64,000 bases of DNA from NCBI RefSeq assembly GCF_002994745.2, contig NC_037089.1, forward strand, positions 14,650,141 to 14,714,140, written 5' to 3'. This document shows positions 1 through 11,708 of the stretch, in pieces. This DNA is from Rosa chinensis. Lineage: Eukaryota > Streptophyta > Magnoliopsida > Rosales > Rosaceae. The number at the start of each line of letters is the position of its first letter. Position 1 is the stretch's first letter. The notes beneath the pieces are model-generated. The model was not told the origin of the DNA. It did no database searches and saw only the letters and a program-made list of their open reading frames with translations. The translations under genes and the position numbers were made by a program.

Positions 1-534
1 GAGACGACAGAGAGTCCAGAGGCGACAACACAGAGAGTAGTGAGAAATTAAGAAAGAGAGAGAGAGAAAGGAAAGGGAATTGAAGAAGCTTTCAATACCA
101 CAGAAGGGAAAACGATGTCTGAGAGCTTTACATCCTTTCATACTCTGCAACTCCAAGAGGTATACATATAAATATATATTCATCATGATATATGAATATG
201 AACAAAGCTGAAAATGATAAAGGCAGGATGAAAAGAAGAAATTAAAAAAGCACATATATCACCAACAACAAAGAGTAGTAGTAGTAGTAGTAGGTACTAG
301 TACTACCCCCATTGTTTTCTTTCTCTCTTTATCTCTCCCTTTTCATTTTTATTTCTCTTATTTTTATAACCAGCTAGCTTCATGAATGAAATGAAAGACT
401 CAAAGCCCATGATGGGTAATGTTTGTTTTGTTTGTCTCTGACCCGATCCGTGCTCAATTGAACAGTAAGTGGGTGGTACAAAGCGAACAAGGGGGAGGAG
501 AGATGATGAAGAACAAGATCATCACAAGTTTGAT
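1..534 (+). promoter_or_regulatory. 5' leader/upstream region of the BEL1-like gene
   Basis: This AT- and purine-rich stretch holds GA repeats (about 53-70), an AGT trinucleotide run (about 272-292) and pyrimidine-rich sequence (about 310-360). It contains upstream ATGs, for example at 115 (18 codons to a stop) and 185 (8 codons). A possible leader intron would run from a GTATAC donor near 160 to an AACAG acceptor near 465, but only transcript data can settle this. No clear TATA box or start site was identified, because the region begins at the window edge. Confidence 0.45.
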
Positions 535-3500
535 ATGGGAATAGCAACAGTACAACCACTCTCACCAATATTCTTCTCATCATACTCATCAAAGGGTACT
601 CACAATAATTCAATCCCGGAAAAGTACTCCAATTCAAGTAACTCTATGTCCCAAGACTACCATCAAAGCATCTACAGCTTCCCCAATGGCTTCGAAAGAT
701 CGGCGATGACCACCCACCAAGAGCAGCAGCAGCAACAGCAGCAGCAACACCACTTAGCACAGCAGATCCGGAGGGAAAAGCTGAGGGTGCAAGGGTTCGA
801 GCCACCTCCTCCGCCATTGGTCGGGTTAGACGAGGAAGAATCCGGAGGCCTCAATCCAGTGTATGAAACAGCTGGGATGTTGTCGGAGATGTTTAATTAT
901 CCTGCAGGAGTCGCACCACCTGCAGAACTGCTTGAACATCCGATGGCTGCCGGCTATCGAATGGCTCGGCCGCAGCAGCATCAATCTGCTGCGGCCGAGT
1001 GGTATGGAAGCAGACAAAACATGGTGGGCGGATTGGGTCCATTGGGGGATTCAAATAAGAATCAGAGTGGCCGCGACAACTTAGCAGCTCATCAGCATCA
1101 GATTTCGACCATTAATGCGGATTCAGCTGCTGCCATGCAGCTTTTTCTAATGAATCCACAACCAAGATCGCCTTCTCCTCCAGCTCACTCAACTTCTTCT
1201 ACTCTTCACATGTTGCTCCCTAACCCTTCATCCACTACTTTTCCTGGGGCAGGAGGCGGAGGCGGAGGAGGAGGAGGGGCTTTTGGTCAATTCTCATGGG
1301 TGAGTCCAGATACTCATGGCCATGAAGGCGGTTCCACAACTGGTCCTGCCCACCAACTCAACACCAGCAACATTAACCCTAGTGATCACCACCAGCAAGG
1401 TCTTTCATTATCTTTATCCACTTCATTGCAACACTTAGAGGCAGCCAAAGCCGAAGAACTACGAATGGGAGATGGTTCCGGATTGTTGTACTACAACAAT
1501 CCGGAAGGGTCTTCCAGCAGTGCACATTACAGCCAGTACAAGAATCTCGTTGGTCATCAAAGCCAGCAGGTTCACGTCGGGTTCGGGTCGTCATCTTTCG
1601 GGGTTGTGAATGTCTTGAGGAATTCAAAGTATGTCAAGGCCGCCCAAGAATTGTTGGAAGAGTTTTGCAGTGTTGGTAGGGGTCAATTGAAGAAGAACAA
1701 ATTGGGTCGACAGAATAGCTCATTAAACCCTAGCTCCAATCCAGCTGGCACCAGCGGCGGTGGTGCTGGCGGTGGCGCCTCTTCATCTTCATCAAAGGAT
1801 GCGCCTCCTACTTTGTCAGCCGCTGATAGGATCGAACATCAGAGAAGGAAGGTCAAACTGTTGTCCATGCTTGATGAGGCATGTATACTCTCTCTCTCTA
1901 CTCTACTTTCTCTCTCTGCCAACACCCCTCTCTTCCTCAAGAGTCAAAGTTTTTTATTAAAAGCTCCATTGCGTTTATTTTTTCCCGAGTCACCGGGACA
2001 AACAAACAGAAAATTCCGGCCACTTACATTACACAATGATTTTTTATTTAACTATTTTAAAACTTTGCAGTCTAAAATAGGGAAAAGCCGGCTGGTGATA
2101 ATAGGGTTCTTTTTTCCTCATAGGACCTGTAGTTTGGTTGCTAGGCTTTTGGTTTAAACATTATTCTATTCAATTCTATTTTATTTCATTGATTGGCTTT
2201 GATTGGTGATGGTGAAGTGCCAAGGTAATAGTACTATCGTAGTAGTGTCATCGCAATAAGCAACATAATTTATTTTCTTTGTATTAGGCTGATCATCTCC
2301 CTATACACCATCATTGTAAAATTGCAGAGAAGTTAGTTGACCTCCTGTGGGCTAATTCATTAATTTGATATCTTTCTGTTCTTTTTGTTTTTAGTTTTTG
2401 AACTCAAGCGTGTTGGCTCTAAATGGACCCAAGAAAACTGATATATATTTCCATTCATAGTTGCCAGCCATTAACAATCATTTCACTGTACCAAGCAGCA
2501 CCATTTGATATATGCATTTACTCTTCTACTTTGCGCTCCCTTTTAAGAACCGCACATAAGCTTTTAATAAACTGAAAGAGGAGGAAGATGGAGTTCTCTC
2601 TCTCTCTCTCTCTGTCTCTATCGGTCTGCTTGCTGGTTTTTCTGCCACACTCATTTCGTATGTTGCAATTTTCTCTCTTACTTGATCTTTCTGGTTTTTA
2701 GTCACCTTCTCCTTTTCTTCTGTTTTACTTTTATTAACTACGTACCTTCTCGATCTAATCTAACATGACCTTGACATTTTATCTGTTCCTATGGTTGCTT
2801 ATTAAAATGCGGCCTCCTTTTAATTGTATTCCACGCTAGCAATATCAATATTTCTTAAAAAAAACAAAAAAATTCACCAAAAATGTGAGCGTTTAAGCCT
2901 TAATTAAGTGATTGTGACTAATTAATTAATTAATTAACAAACATAACATTTAATGTACATGCATGGCTATACTAATGCAGGTGGATCGAAGATACAACCA
3001 CTACTGCGAGCAAATGCAAATGGTGGTTAACGCATTTGATCTGGTGATGGGTTTCGGGGCCGCGGTGCCGTACACAGCCCTAGCTCAGAAGGCAATGTCA
3101 CGGCATTTCCGGTGCCTGAAAGACGCGGTAACAGCGCAGTTGAAGCACAGCTGTGAATTGCTCGGAGAGAAAGATGGTGCGGGGAACTCAGGTATAACCA
3201 AAGGAGAGACGCCGAGGCTAAAGATGCTAGAGCAAAGCCTGAGACAGCAAAGAGCATTTCATCAGATGGGCATGATGGAACAAGAAGCTTGGAGACCCCA
3301 AAGAGGCCTTCCCGAACGATCTGTCAACATCTTGAGAGCCTGGCTTTTTGAGCATTTTCTCCACCCGTGCGTTGCCTTTTCACTTCTCCTTTTTTGATCT
3401 ACTTGCGTTTCATTATCACAATCATAATCATAATTAGACCTAATCATTATATTAACTATTGATAATGTGATCATACCAATTATCTAAGTTGATAGTTTGA

Positions 3501-3884
3501 CAGCATCTTAAAATGTTTAGGGTATTATTTTTTAGCCAGATATTTCATATGTTAGGTTGTGGTCATAAACAGCTAATAAGATTCAAAGTCTAATAACATA
3601 CAATATAGAGTTTCTGATCACCTTTCCCTTTAAATAAAAGAGGCAAGTAAAGGAAATAAAAATCCTTCTGATCACAAGAAAAAGAAATAGATAGACAGTA
3701 ATAAGTTGGTTCATTCATTTTCCAAGTTCTAATTACTGCCTAAAAGGACTTAAAATGACTTGTAAATTAATGTGTAATGTCCTTTGGCTGACCAACCAAA
3801 ACCTCTGGGAAAAAAAATAGTACATTTATTAAAGCATGCATGTGAATATAATATTCATTTTCCAAGTTCTTTTTTTTTTTTCTT

Positions 3885-3920
<36 letters not shown>

Positions 3921-4431
3921 AAACTATTATTATTAAAACTAGCTACCAGAGAGATATGAGTGAAATTTTTTTGTAACTTTGTGCAGTACTAGTCTGCTAG
4001 CTCCTGCATTGCTGAGCTAGCAAGTGATCTTTCTAGCTATCGTGTCTTAGATTCTCACGCCCATGCAGAGGTAGTAAAAGAAGAAAAGGTTTTGAAGCTA
4101 GGCAATAATAATATCTGATATATAGTAGACTAAGGGCAGCATAGAGGGTACGAAATAGCTTTAAACAGTTAAGGGGCAAGGACTCTAATGTCATTTTCTC
4201 TTCTGGTCTCTTTCTCAGGTACCCAAGCGATGCAGATAAGCATCTGTTGGCACGACAGACTGGTCTGTCCAGAAACCAGGTTGGTACTCTCTCTATCGCT
4301 CTATCTTTCTCTATACTTGTTCTCGATCTATCTCTACCTAGCTAGCTTCATGTACATAAATACACGCAGCAACACACACACACATATATGTGTGTGTTAT
4401 GTGTATGTGTATATATTCCATATAGATATAG

Positions 4432-4491
<60 letters not shown>

Positions 4492-6279
4492 TGAAGCCGC
4501 GAGTGATGAGAAGGAAGGAAGGGACCAGCAGTTAACATTGTTTTGGATTATATGTATTTCTCTGGTCTTCTCAAGGCTTTTCTGCTGGCTGGGAGAGAAA
4601 GACAATGTGTTTTTTCTGCCCCCGCATGTCCTTTCCGTTCTTTTTTTCTTTGTTAGACTTTGGATTCTTTAATTACTCCTTGACATAAATTCTGATAACA
4701 GTGTGAAGGGAAACCCCACAGACACTAATAAAAGAGCTGTGCCATGCAGAGTACACAGTAGATGAGTCTCATCTTTGAATCTCTCTCTCGCTCTCTCTCT
4801 TCTCTCCCTCACTCTCTCATATAAAATGAAACCTTCCTATCACATCCATAAACTAGTAAAGATTGATGAAAATAATATAATTACTCTCTCATATAAAATG
4901 AAACCTTCCTATCACACCCATAAACTAGTAAAGATTGATGAAAATAATATAATTAAACTTTCTGTATTTCAATACTTAAATTATTGTTACCACTGAGATT
5001 ATGCCTTTACATGACCTAGTAGCTTCATCTACTGTTTCATTAGTTGGGCCATCATTATGCATTGACTAATATTCCTGTTTCCATCTCATGTGCGTTTTCA
5101 TTGTACCTTTGCATGAAAAGCTATCATAAAATTTGTGTACTACATGTCTCATCTTTATGAGCTATGTACCTTACCTTTATGAGTCACTGGAGATTATTTC
5201 GTGTTGCATAGTTTTCTTCCTAGGTTAAGTTTTCATCTAAAAAATCTGAAGATAAATCTATAATAACTATAATTCGGCGATTCTGACAATTAGGAACGCG
5301 AAGAAGTTGTCTCATTTAGCTACCCTCAGATACAATAGTATTGCTGAAGTATGTAGTTAATTACGACGATTTATGCACGTATCAGCACAATGTAATGTTC
5401 GGTTACTAGAGATCTGATTTATAGTACACAGATCGCACATTCAAGCAGCGATTTACCTGGATAATGGTGATTGCATGCATCAGTGGCCCAGATTAGCAAA
5501 CATGATTAATGAATACACGTACATCTATAATATTAAAGCGGGTGTCCTATTTATGACTTCGATGATTTGATTTGTGCAGAGACTTTAATCAATCAATGTG
5601 TTTTGTTTAATTGGATCTGCAGGTCTCAAACTGGTTCATCAATGCTAGGGTTCGATTGTGGAAACCCATGGTGGAAGAGATGTACCAGCAAGAAGCCAAT
5701 GAAGAAGGTGGTGGTGCAGCTGCAGCAGCAGCAGTATCAGTAGATCAAGATCAGAGATCAGAACAACGCAACAACCAAAACAACAACACTAGTGACCACC
5801 ACGCACAGACTCCAACGCCTCCCACAACGACAACTGCCATGTCAGCCACAACGACAACAACAGCAGCTACAAGATCCGATATCAATGCCTCCGAAAGTGA
5901 CCCTTCACTCCTCGCATTCAATAGGCAACGATCCTTCTCGGAAAACCAATCCACTACTCCTACTTACCCCATCAACATGTCCACCAGCACCACCGCCACC
6001 GCTCTGGTGGCGCCGCCTGTGCCCTACGCCACCACCGCCGACGACACGTGTCGCCGCGGCAGCATGGACTACGGGACCACCTCGGGCAACGCATCATCAT
6101 CAGCAGTTGCAGGAGATCATCAAAGTCTTCATCATCATGCAGGGTCTACGCTTATAACGTTCGGGACCACCACGGCGGGCGATGTGTCTCTCACTCTAGG
6201 GCTCCGCCATGCCGGAGGAGCAAACATTCCCGAGAAGAACACTTCTTCCTTCTCCATTAGAGACTTTGGGGGCTGTTAA
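535..6279 (+). CDS. BLH4-like: BEL1-like homeodomain protein, BLH2/BLH4 (SAW1/SAW2) type
   Basis: Coding exons are 535-1878, 2981-3366, 4219-4279 and 5623-6279; phases agree and give 815 aa. TALE homeodomain transcription factors of this group act in the nucleus, usually as heterodimers with KNOX proteins; Arabidopsis SAW1/SAW2 restrict KNOX expression in leaf margins. Visible in order: MSQDYHQ and NGFERS N-terminal motifs, a polyQ run near residue 64, [10 protein letters not shown], polyGly, GLSLSLS at 289-295, the SKY box from NSKY at about 363, the BELL domain spanning the exon 1/2 junction (KLLSMLDE then [12 protein letters not shown]), the homeodomain at about 550-612 with [12 protein letters not shown], and a C-terminal VSLTLGLRH. 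The first in-frame ATG is 535; an upstream frame extension begins at GTG and is rejected. The first intron uses a GC donor. The N-terminus resembles BLH4 more than BLH1. Whether it is the BLH2 or BLH4 ortholog is unresolved. Confidence 0.93.
1879..2980 (+). other. BLH intron 1 with GC-AG splice sites
   Basis: The exon side ends GATGAG and the intron begins GCATGT; the acceptor is AATGCAG at 2974-2980. Joining here rebuilds the conserved BELL-domain string [12 protein letters not shown] without a gap. No GT donor nearby preserves this. The intron also carries an ATTA run near 2920-2938. Confidence 0.85.
3886..3917. repeat. (AT)n microsatellite in BLH intron 2
   Basis: An uninterrupted TA dinucleotide run lies in intron 2 (3367-4218). 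It is preceded by a T-rich stretch. Confidence 0.85.
4372..4491. repeat. Compound CA/TG, TA and GA microsatellite in BLH intron 3
   Basis: Short CA and TG runs are followed by a TA run (about 4432-4450) and then a long GA run (about 4451-4491). It lies early in intron 3 (4280-5622). Open frames over it are low-complexity artefacts. Confidence 0.85.
4811..4954. repeat. 72-bp tandem duplication in BLH intron 3
   Basis: Two adjacent copies (4811-4882 and 4883-4954) begin with ACTCTCTCATATAAAATG. They are almost identical, with a T/C difference in CACATCCATA versus CACACCCATA. The near identity implies a recent duplication. Confidence 0.92.
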
Positions 6280-7164
6280 TTGATTAGTATAACTAGTTAA
6301 TTATTTAGCCTCCTAATTAAACTTAATTCTCTCTATAGTATAAGTAGTTTAAACAAAACAAAAAAAATATTTTTACGTACCTTCCATTCTATGAAGAAAG
6401 ATACATGGTGATAAGAATTAAACCTAGCATTAAGAGTAGCTTAGCTTTATGGGGTACAATATTGTAATTGTATAGTAGATATCGTTTCTTGTTATTTTTC
6501 TTTTTTCATTCTAAAAATTACTAGAATAATATCATGGAAAATTATAATTTGAGGGTCGGGATTATGGTATTATGATCATAATATTTGTTATTTTTGAATA
6601 ATGAATGCAGAAGGCCATGGAGGTGGGTTTATTAATTTGTCTCTTTGTTTTACTTGTACATCTAACATGAATCATTATGTATATGATTGAGTATTGACAA
6701 GAAACAATTTATGATTGATGGTAAATGATATGCTTAGCTAGAAAAAGAAATTGTACCTCCATAGAATCACATGGTGGAGACCATAGGTGTAAAGACATGT
6801 CTAAGTTTGTCGACGAGGTCAACATGTGGACTATAGCGATGTCTTTGGCTATAAATATATAGCTCCAAATTTGAGACTGTTTGTTTCATCGAGTCATTTC
6901 TCTTTCATTGGGCAACCAGAAAATTTATTGCCTTGATATGAAGATGGACAAAAATTATGTGGTAATACTAAGCAGTGTATTTGATGAATTGGGACTGTGT
7001 GCTAGAGTTGCGAAGAGTAAGAAATCATTTTGTACGCGTAGCTAGCAAATAGTCTTTGTTTTGGTGGTGGATGTCAATGAAAACATTGCGATGACTTTTT
7101 GTTTTGTTGGTGGATATCAACGCAATTAAACATTGCGATTACTTATAGATGTGAAATATTGATA
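6280..7164. other. BLH 3' flank and intergenic DNA
   Basis: The first few hundred bases after the stop are AT-rich and probably include the 3' UTR and poly-A sites. The rest holds no gene that I can recognise. Confidence 0.5.
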
Positions 7165-7173
7165 GGTTTTGTT

Positions 7174-7928
7174 GGATCCGGCTCGTCTAAAGTGAGTAAG
7201 TCATGAAGTTGGTGAGTTTCATAAAATCTCCGACCTTCATTTAATCTAATGGCTCAAACATATCCACGTTAAAAAATACCAACTATTTGGATTATTTATT
7301 CATTTTTATATAAGTCATGTTTTTCTCTATCAAAAAGAAAAAAATATATATATATTGGTTGCCTTTATGATCAAGCGAATTTTCATATCTGAATCCATAA
7401 GTTTAAACATGAAGCTAATTTTCTTAGGATTGTTTTCAGCTTTGAATAGCAAAAGCTTTAATTTATTTCTTGACTATCAAATTAATAATTCCAAAGAGAT
7501 TTTGCAGTTTCCTCTACCATTCATTTATGGGCTTTGTAGTTTATATCCTATATTAATTACTGGAGATGATGGGTTTCCAATTGGCTATTTTCTGGCTTTT
7601 GGTTTATAAATTCGTTGGAGTAAATCCCAATTGTTCATGAACTGCAATAATTTTATCTATGTGGAGTATGAAGGATTGAAGGACTCATGGTTTTCTATGA
7701 GATCCATGGAAGCCTGGGTTCTTAGAAGCAGAGAATTACGAAGGTGAAGACTGAATAAAGAAAAAAAGAGGAAAAAAAATGCATAGCATCAAAGTTAATA
7801 TGGAAAAGAAATTTCTAAAATCTTGTTAATTGGCGTGGAAATTTTTGAGCCATTAGATTAAATGGAGGTTTGAGATTTTATGAAATTCACGAACTTCATG
7901 ACTTGCTCACTTTAGAGGAGCCGGATCC
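7174..7928. mobile_element. Mutator-like non-autonomous element (long-TIR MITE)
   Basis: Inverted arms of 85 bp at 7174-7258 and 7844-7928 begin GGATCCGGCTC and match along their length with about eight differences. They are flanked by near-identical 9-bp direct repeats, GGTTTTGTT (7165-7173) and GGTTTTGCT (7929-7937). Nine-base duplications with long terminal inverted repeats are the hallmark of Mutator-like elements. The 755-bp element has no transposase; the open frame inside it resembles nothing I know. Confidence 0.85.
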
Positions 7929-7937
7929 GGTTTTGCT

Positions 7938-10040
7938 ATCTACCTAATAACAAGCACCAGAATGGTTTCCTTAGATCCCAAACAAGAACATGCTAAGCAA
8001 CAAGTACTGTTTACCTAACGCATGTGTTGTTTTTTCTTTGAGAAAGAATACATAACCAACTGAAAACAATACGTTGGATTTCCTAATTAGTTGTTCTGCT
8101 GCAACGACCAAGTACCTATTGTAATCCAGCCATATGATTCCATGCATGTGAGAATGCTATGGAGAATCTTACTATGTAAAGATTCAAGGAAGATATTTGT
8201 TAGAATCAAGATTCAAGGAAGCAAACACAAGCTCATTGTTTTATTGTCATATTTGATTTCACTCTCATATTTAGAAAAACAAATAACAGACGAAAGAACG
8301 AAATATATGCTATCCGCACTTTGAATTTGTTACCTTAGCTCGGAAAAAGACCTTGAAATGATTTAATAATTAAGTGAATAACAGCACCTAGAAGATAATT
8401 AAACTCAAACTTACTTAAAAAAAATGAATTAGTTATTTAGTTGTGCAAGTGAACTATTCACTTACGGATTTTGTCTGTCTCTGCAGATCGACAGGTAGTT
8501 ATATGTAGGTTACACGTTCCATATGACCATATTGAATCCTATGACTCTACGAGTGGGGTCGCTGAAATCTATAATTTAGAATTGGCGTGTTCATATCAGT
8601 AGAACTGTAAAAATTAACGTCTGAATCAGAATCTGGACGAAGTTGATGAATATTCAAATTTAAGTTTTTCACTCTCTTGAATTCATGCAAATATCCAATG
8701 TATAAAGGTTGCTTTCTAACGGGGGTGGGGGTTGGGGGGGCTCCTTTCCTGTGAGTCTGTGACACTGTTCATTAACATCCGGACCGACACAGAGAGAGAG
8801 AGAGACGTTAAGGCCAAATCAATTCAAGATTCAACTATACTAGGCACTCAATTAATTATAAGGGTTTTGCAGCACAGTGTTCCAGAATCAACTTTTTGTC
8901 TTGTATGGTCACATAATCAAGTTACAGATATTAATGTGAAGAAACAGACGAAAATTCTATGCAGCTACTTAATTGTATTTCAATCTTTCTTTGTCAATTA
9001 AAGAAGGCCCCATTTGTTTTTCCAGCTACAATACTGCATTTCGCAGGACATCAATGGGGTAGTGGATTGAAACTGCGATGAATCAGTGAAAATATGGTTT
9101 AGGGATACCTCATCCTGTTGAGTAGCTATATAAATTTGAACGGTAATTGGAGATGTAATATAAACAACTCTAAATCTAAGCCGTGTCTATCTATATATGA
9201 ATCCAATTGACCCAGCTATAAATCCAAATTATGTTAGCATACGTACATCGATCTTTATGCAACAGTCTGTAGGATACAGATGTTTTCAGTTACCATTAAA
9301 AGCATTCAAACCATTACAACAAAAATATGAATACTAGAAACATGATACGAACTACCACAAAAACAGTATGAGTTACCCGAAAAACAATTCGAGTTAACAG
9401 AAGAATAATTCATTTTGATCTATCATCTACATATCTAATGTCTATAATTGAACACAAACACAATATCAACACAAAGCGCGAATGGGGCGTGTCGACAGTC
9501 GACTCTATGAATGGACTTCAAATTTTTTGTTGCCCCAACCCACATGGTATGGTAGGGTAGGAATATGTGCTGAATCATATCTATGCAAGATGCTGATCGA
9601 TCAGTACTGAGCTTGTAATTTAATGTGATAACAGGAAACGAACAATAAGCAGATTGATCTAGGTGCAAATTTCTTTGTCGGAGACATTATGAGTTCCCAG
9701 TTGGATTTAAATGTGCATGATATGGTGGCCTTTACTACGGACCCTAGCTCATCACCACCTCCACCACCACGGCAGGGCATTATATGCACAGAGGATACGA
9801 ATTACAGGCGAACATTCAATCCTGATCCAGCAGTGTGTACATGCATACGTTGGACCACTGCTGCCATTGTTATGGTGCAATAATGGCTTTTTTCTTATTT
9901 TGCTAGAACTAGAAGTGGATAAGGAAAACAATGGGATTCCAATTTTCTTCTACCATCTTGGTGAATCCACATGGGAGAACTGGGTAAACAAGTTATCTCA
10001 TTCAAAACTTTTCTAGCATAAGCAAATACAGGTTTACTCT
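7938..10040. other. Intergenic DNA, no gene recognised
   Basis: The region is AT-rich, with short open frames of no recognisable family. It contains a G-rich tract at 8721-8740 and a short GA run near 8790. Nothing else is supported. Confidence 0.5.
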
Positions 10041-10239
10041 ATACCACATGTGGGATATTCAAGTGATTGGATGAATTTAGAGTCTGATTACCGCAATGGA
10101 GATTAACATGTCGAAAAAACAACCTCCTCTAATTATGTGATTCCGAAGATTGCAATCCAACTGGACGACTAAATTTCTGAACCAAGAGCATTTCCATCAG
10201 AGTATAACCAAAATCAACTTGAAGAAATATTTGTCTAGT

Positions 10240-10550
10240 ATCTGGAAGTACAATTGAGCTCCATCCGACTAATCAAGATCTCTATGATCATATTTTGGTC
10301 TTCTAACATCTTCCGTAAAAGGAATAAAGTTGCAGATGCTTTATCAAACTATGGTTTATCTTCTTTTGAAATGGTGTGGTGGGATTCACCTCCTTCATTT
10401 ATCCTTTCGCACTACGAAAATGATCAGTTGGGTCTTCCTCAATTTCATTTTCGATAACTAGCTAGAATTTCATTATGCTTGTACTTTGGATTGGAGGGTT
10501 TTGGTGTTTAGTCGTCCTCCTTTATATTATTTTTTCCTTTAATCTCATAA
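10240..10550 (+). mobile_element. LINE remnant, RNase H C-terminal fragment
   Basis: Translation of 10254-10457 contains RKRNKVADALSNYGLSS followed by WWDSPPSF and GLPQFHF. This is the usual layout of the C-terminal RNase H-like end of plant LINE ORF2 (a basic stretch, then N-x-x-ADALA). It ends in a stop, followed by T-rich LINE-like 3' sequence. No target duplication or complete 5' part was found, so this is a decayed 5'-truncated copy. The preceding 200 bp may be more of the same ORF with stops. Confidence 0.6.
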
Positions 10551-11640
10551 AATGATGGAGAGAATCCTCCTCTTCTATCTCTCTCATTACCATAATAAAA
10601 AAAAACAAAAAATGACCACAGCTATGTTTGGCTGTAGTGTCTATCCAAAATTTTTCCCATGTTCTTGTCCGTCTGGCAATGTGTCCAATTTTATTTATAC
10701 ACCGCTGGAGACGCTCATATTGTACACGATATGATAGTCACCTTTATTTCAGTACTAGTCATCAAATGAAAGCAACGTCCCTTCGGGGACATCCGATAAA
10801 AATGAAAGCAACAATTACAAAAATCAGTTGTTGAAGAGTCTTTTTTTTTTGGATAAGAAGTCATATTTTATTATTGTACATGATGTGATTGTGACCTTTT
10901 AATTAGTTTTGTACTGACTTGGGAATTTGAGAAAGCAGCTATATATAACAAGGCTCCAATGACAAATTCTGTACAAGTCACTAAGTCAGTAAACCTTTTG
11001 GTCAAGTTCAAGTATGGTTTCAGAATTGACCAATAAACCAGTCACCTAGATCGAAATCAACGTCTCTGTTAAAAGCTGATGGAAACTGGAAAGTTTGATG
11101 CACATTTACTTGCAAAGTAAGCACAATTTGCTACCCTAGTTGCACGGAAGAGTCAAATTTATGCACGTACCTGACCTTGATGACAAGTTACATCCACGCA
11201 ATAAAGCATGACACATGGATTGAGGAAATTGAACAGTAAATCAGCTCAGTCATCTAGTTTGATCTTGTAATATAACAGAAATAATTTCACCAGCAAATCA
11301 AAATTTTAAGTGATAAATTTCCTTTAATAAAATCATATTTGGCACTATACAAGTATATATCATGAGCTAGAAACAAATGAATAAACTCACAAGAGGCAAC
11401 AAGTTCAGTTAAATTTTCTTTCTCCAGATTTTCTGCATAACCAAATCAATCCACATTCATCATTAACAGAAGCAGTATCTTACATCACATAAAGCATTCA
11501 ATTCTACAAACTTCTCAGTACAAGTCCACCCACTACCAGGTCACTCTTTTGCCCCTTTCACAAAAATCTGCCATGTTAGCCTTCACAAAATGAGAAACAT
11601 ACCAAGTCTCTATTTTCAATTTGAAGTGAACCCACATACT
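10551..11640. other. Intergenic DNA downstream of the BTB gene
   Basis: No gene is recognised. A T run near 10844 followed by GGATAAGAAGTCA may be another short retroposon tail. The last few hundred bases probably include the 3' UTR of the minus-strand BTB gene. Confidence 0.4.
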
Positions 11641-11708
11641 TGTGGAAAACAGCACCCACTAAATTTACATACATTCTTATGGTATTTGCTTAGTCTTTGG
11701 TAGGTCTA

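Noticed and set aside
469..534. N-terminal extension of the BLH protein from 469
   Set aside because: The codon at 469 is GTG. The first ATG in frame is 535, which also matches the N-terminus of BLH4-type proteins.
4338..4672. Open frames on both strands over the intron 3 microsatellite of the BLH gene
   Set aside because: They translate dinucleotide repeats (Ile-Tyr, Arg-Glu, Leu-Ser) and have no independent support.
9711..10016. 101-codon plus-strand frame between the MULE and the LINE fragment
   Set aside because: It has no recognisable domain, and a second frame overlaps it. Composition is non-coding.
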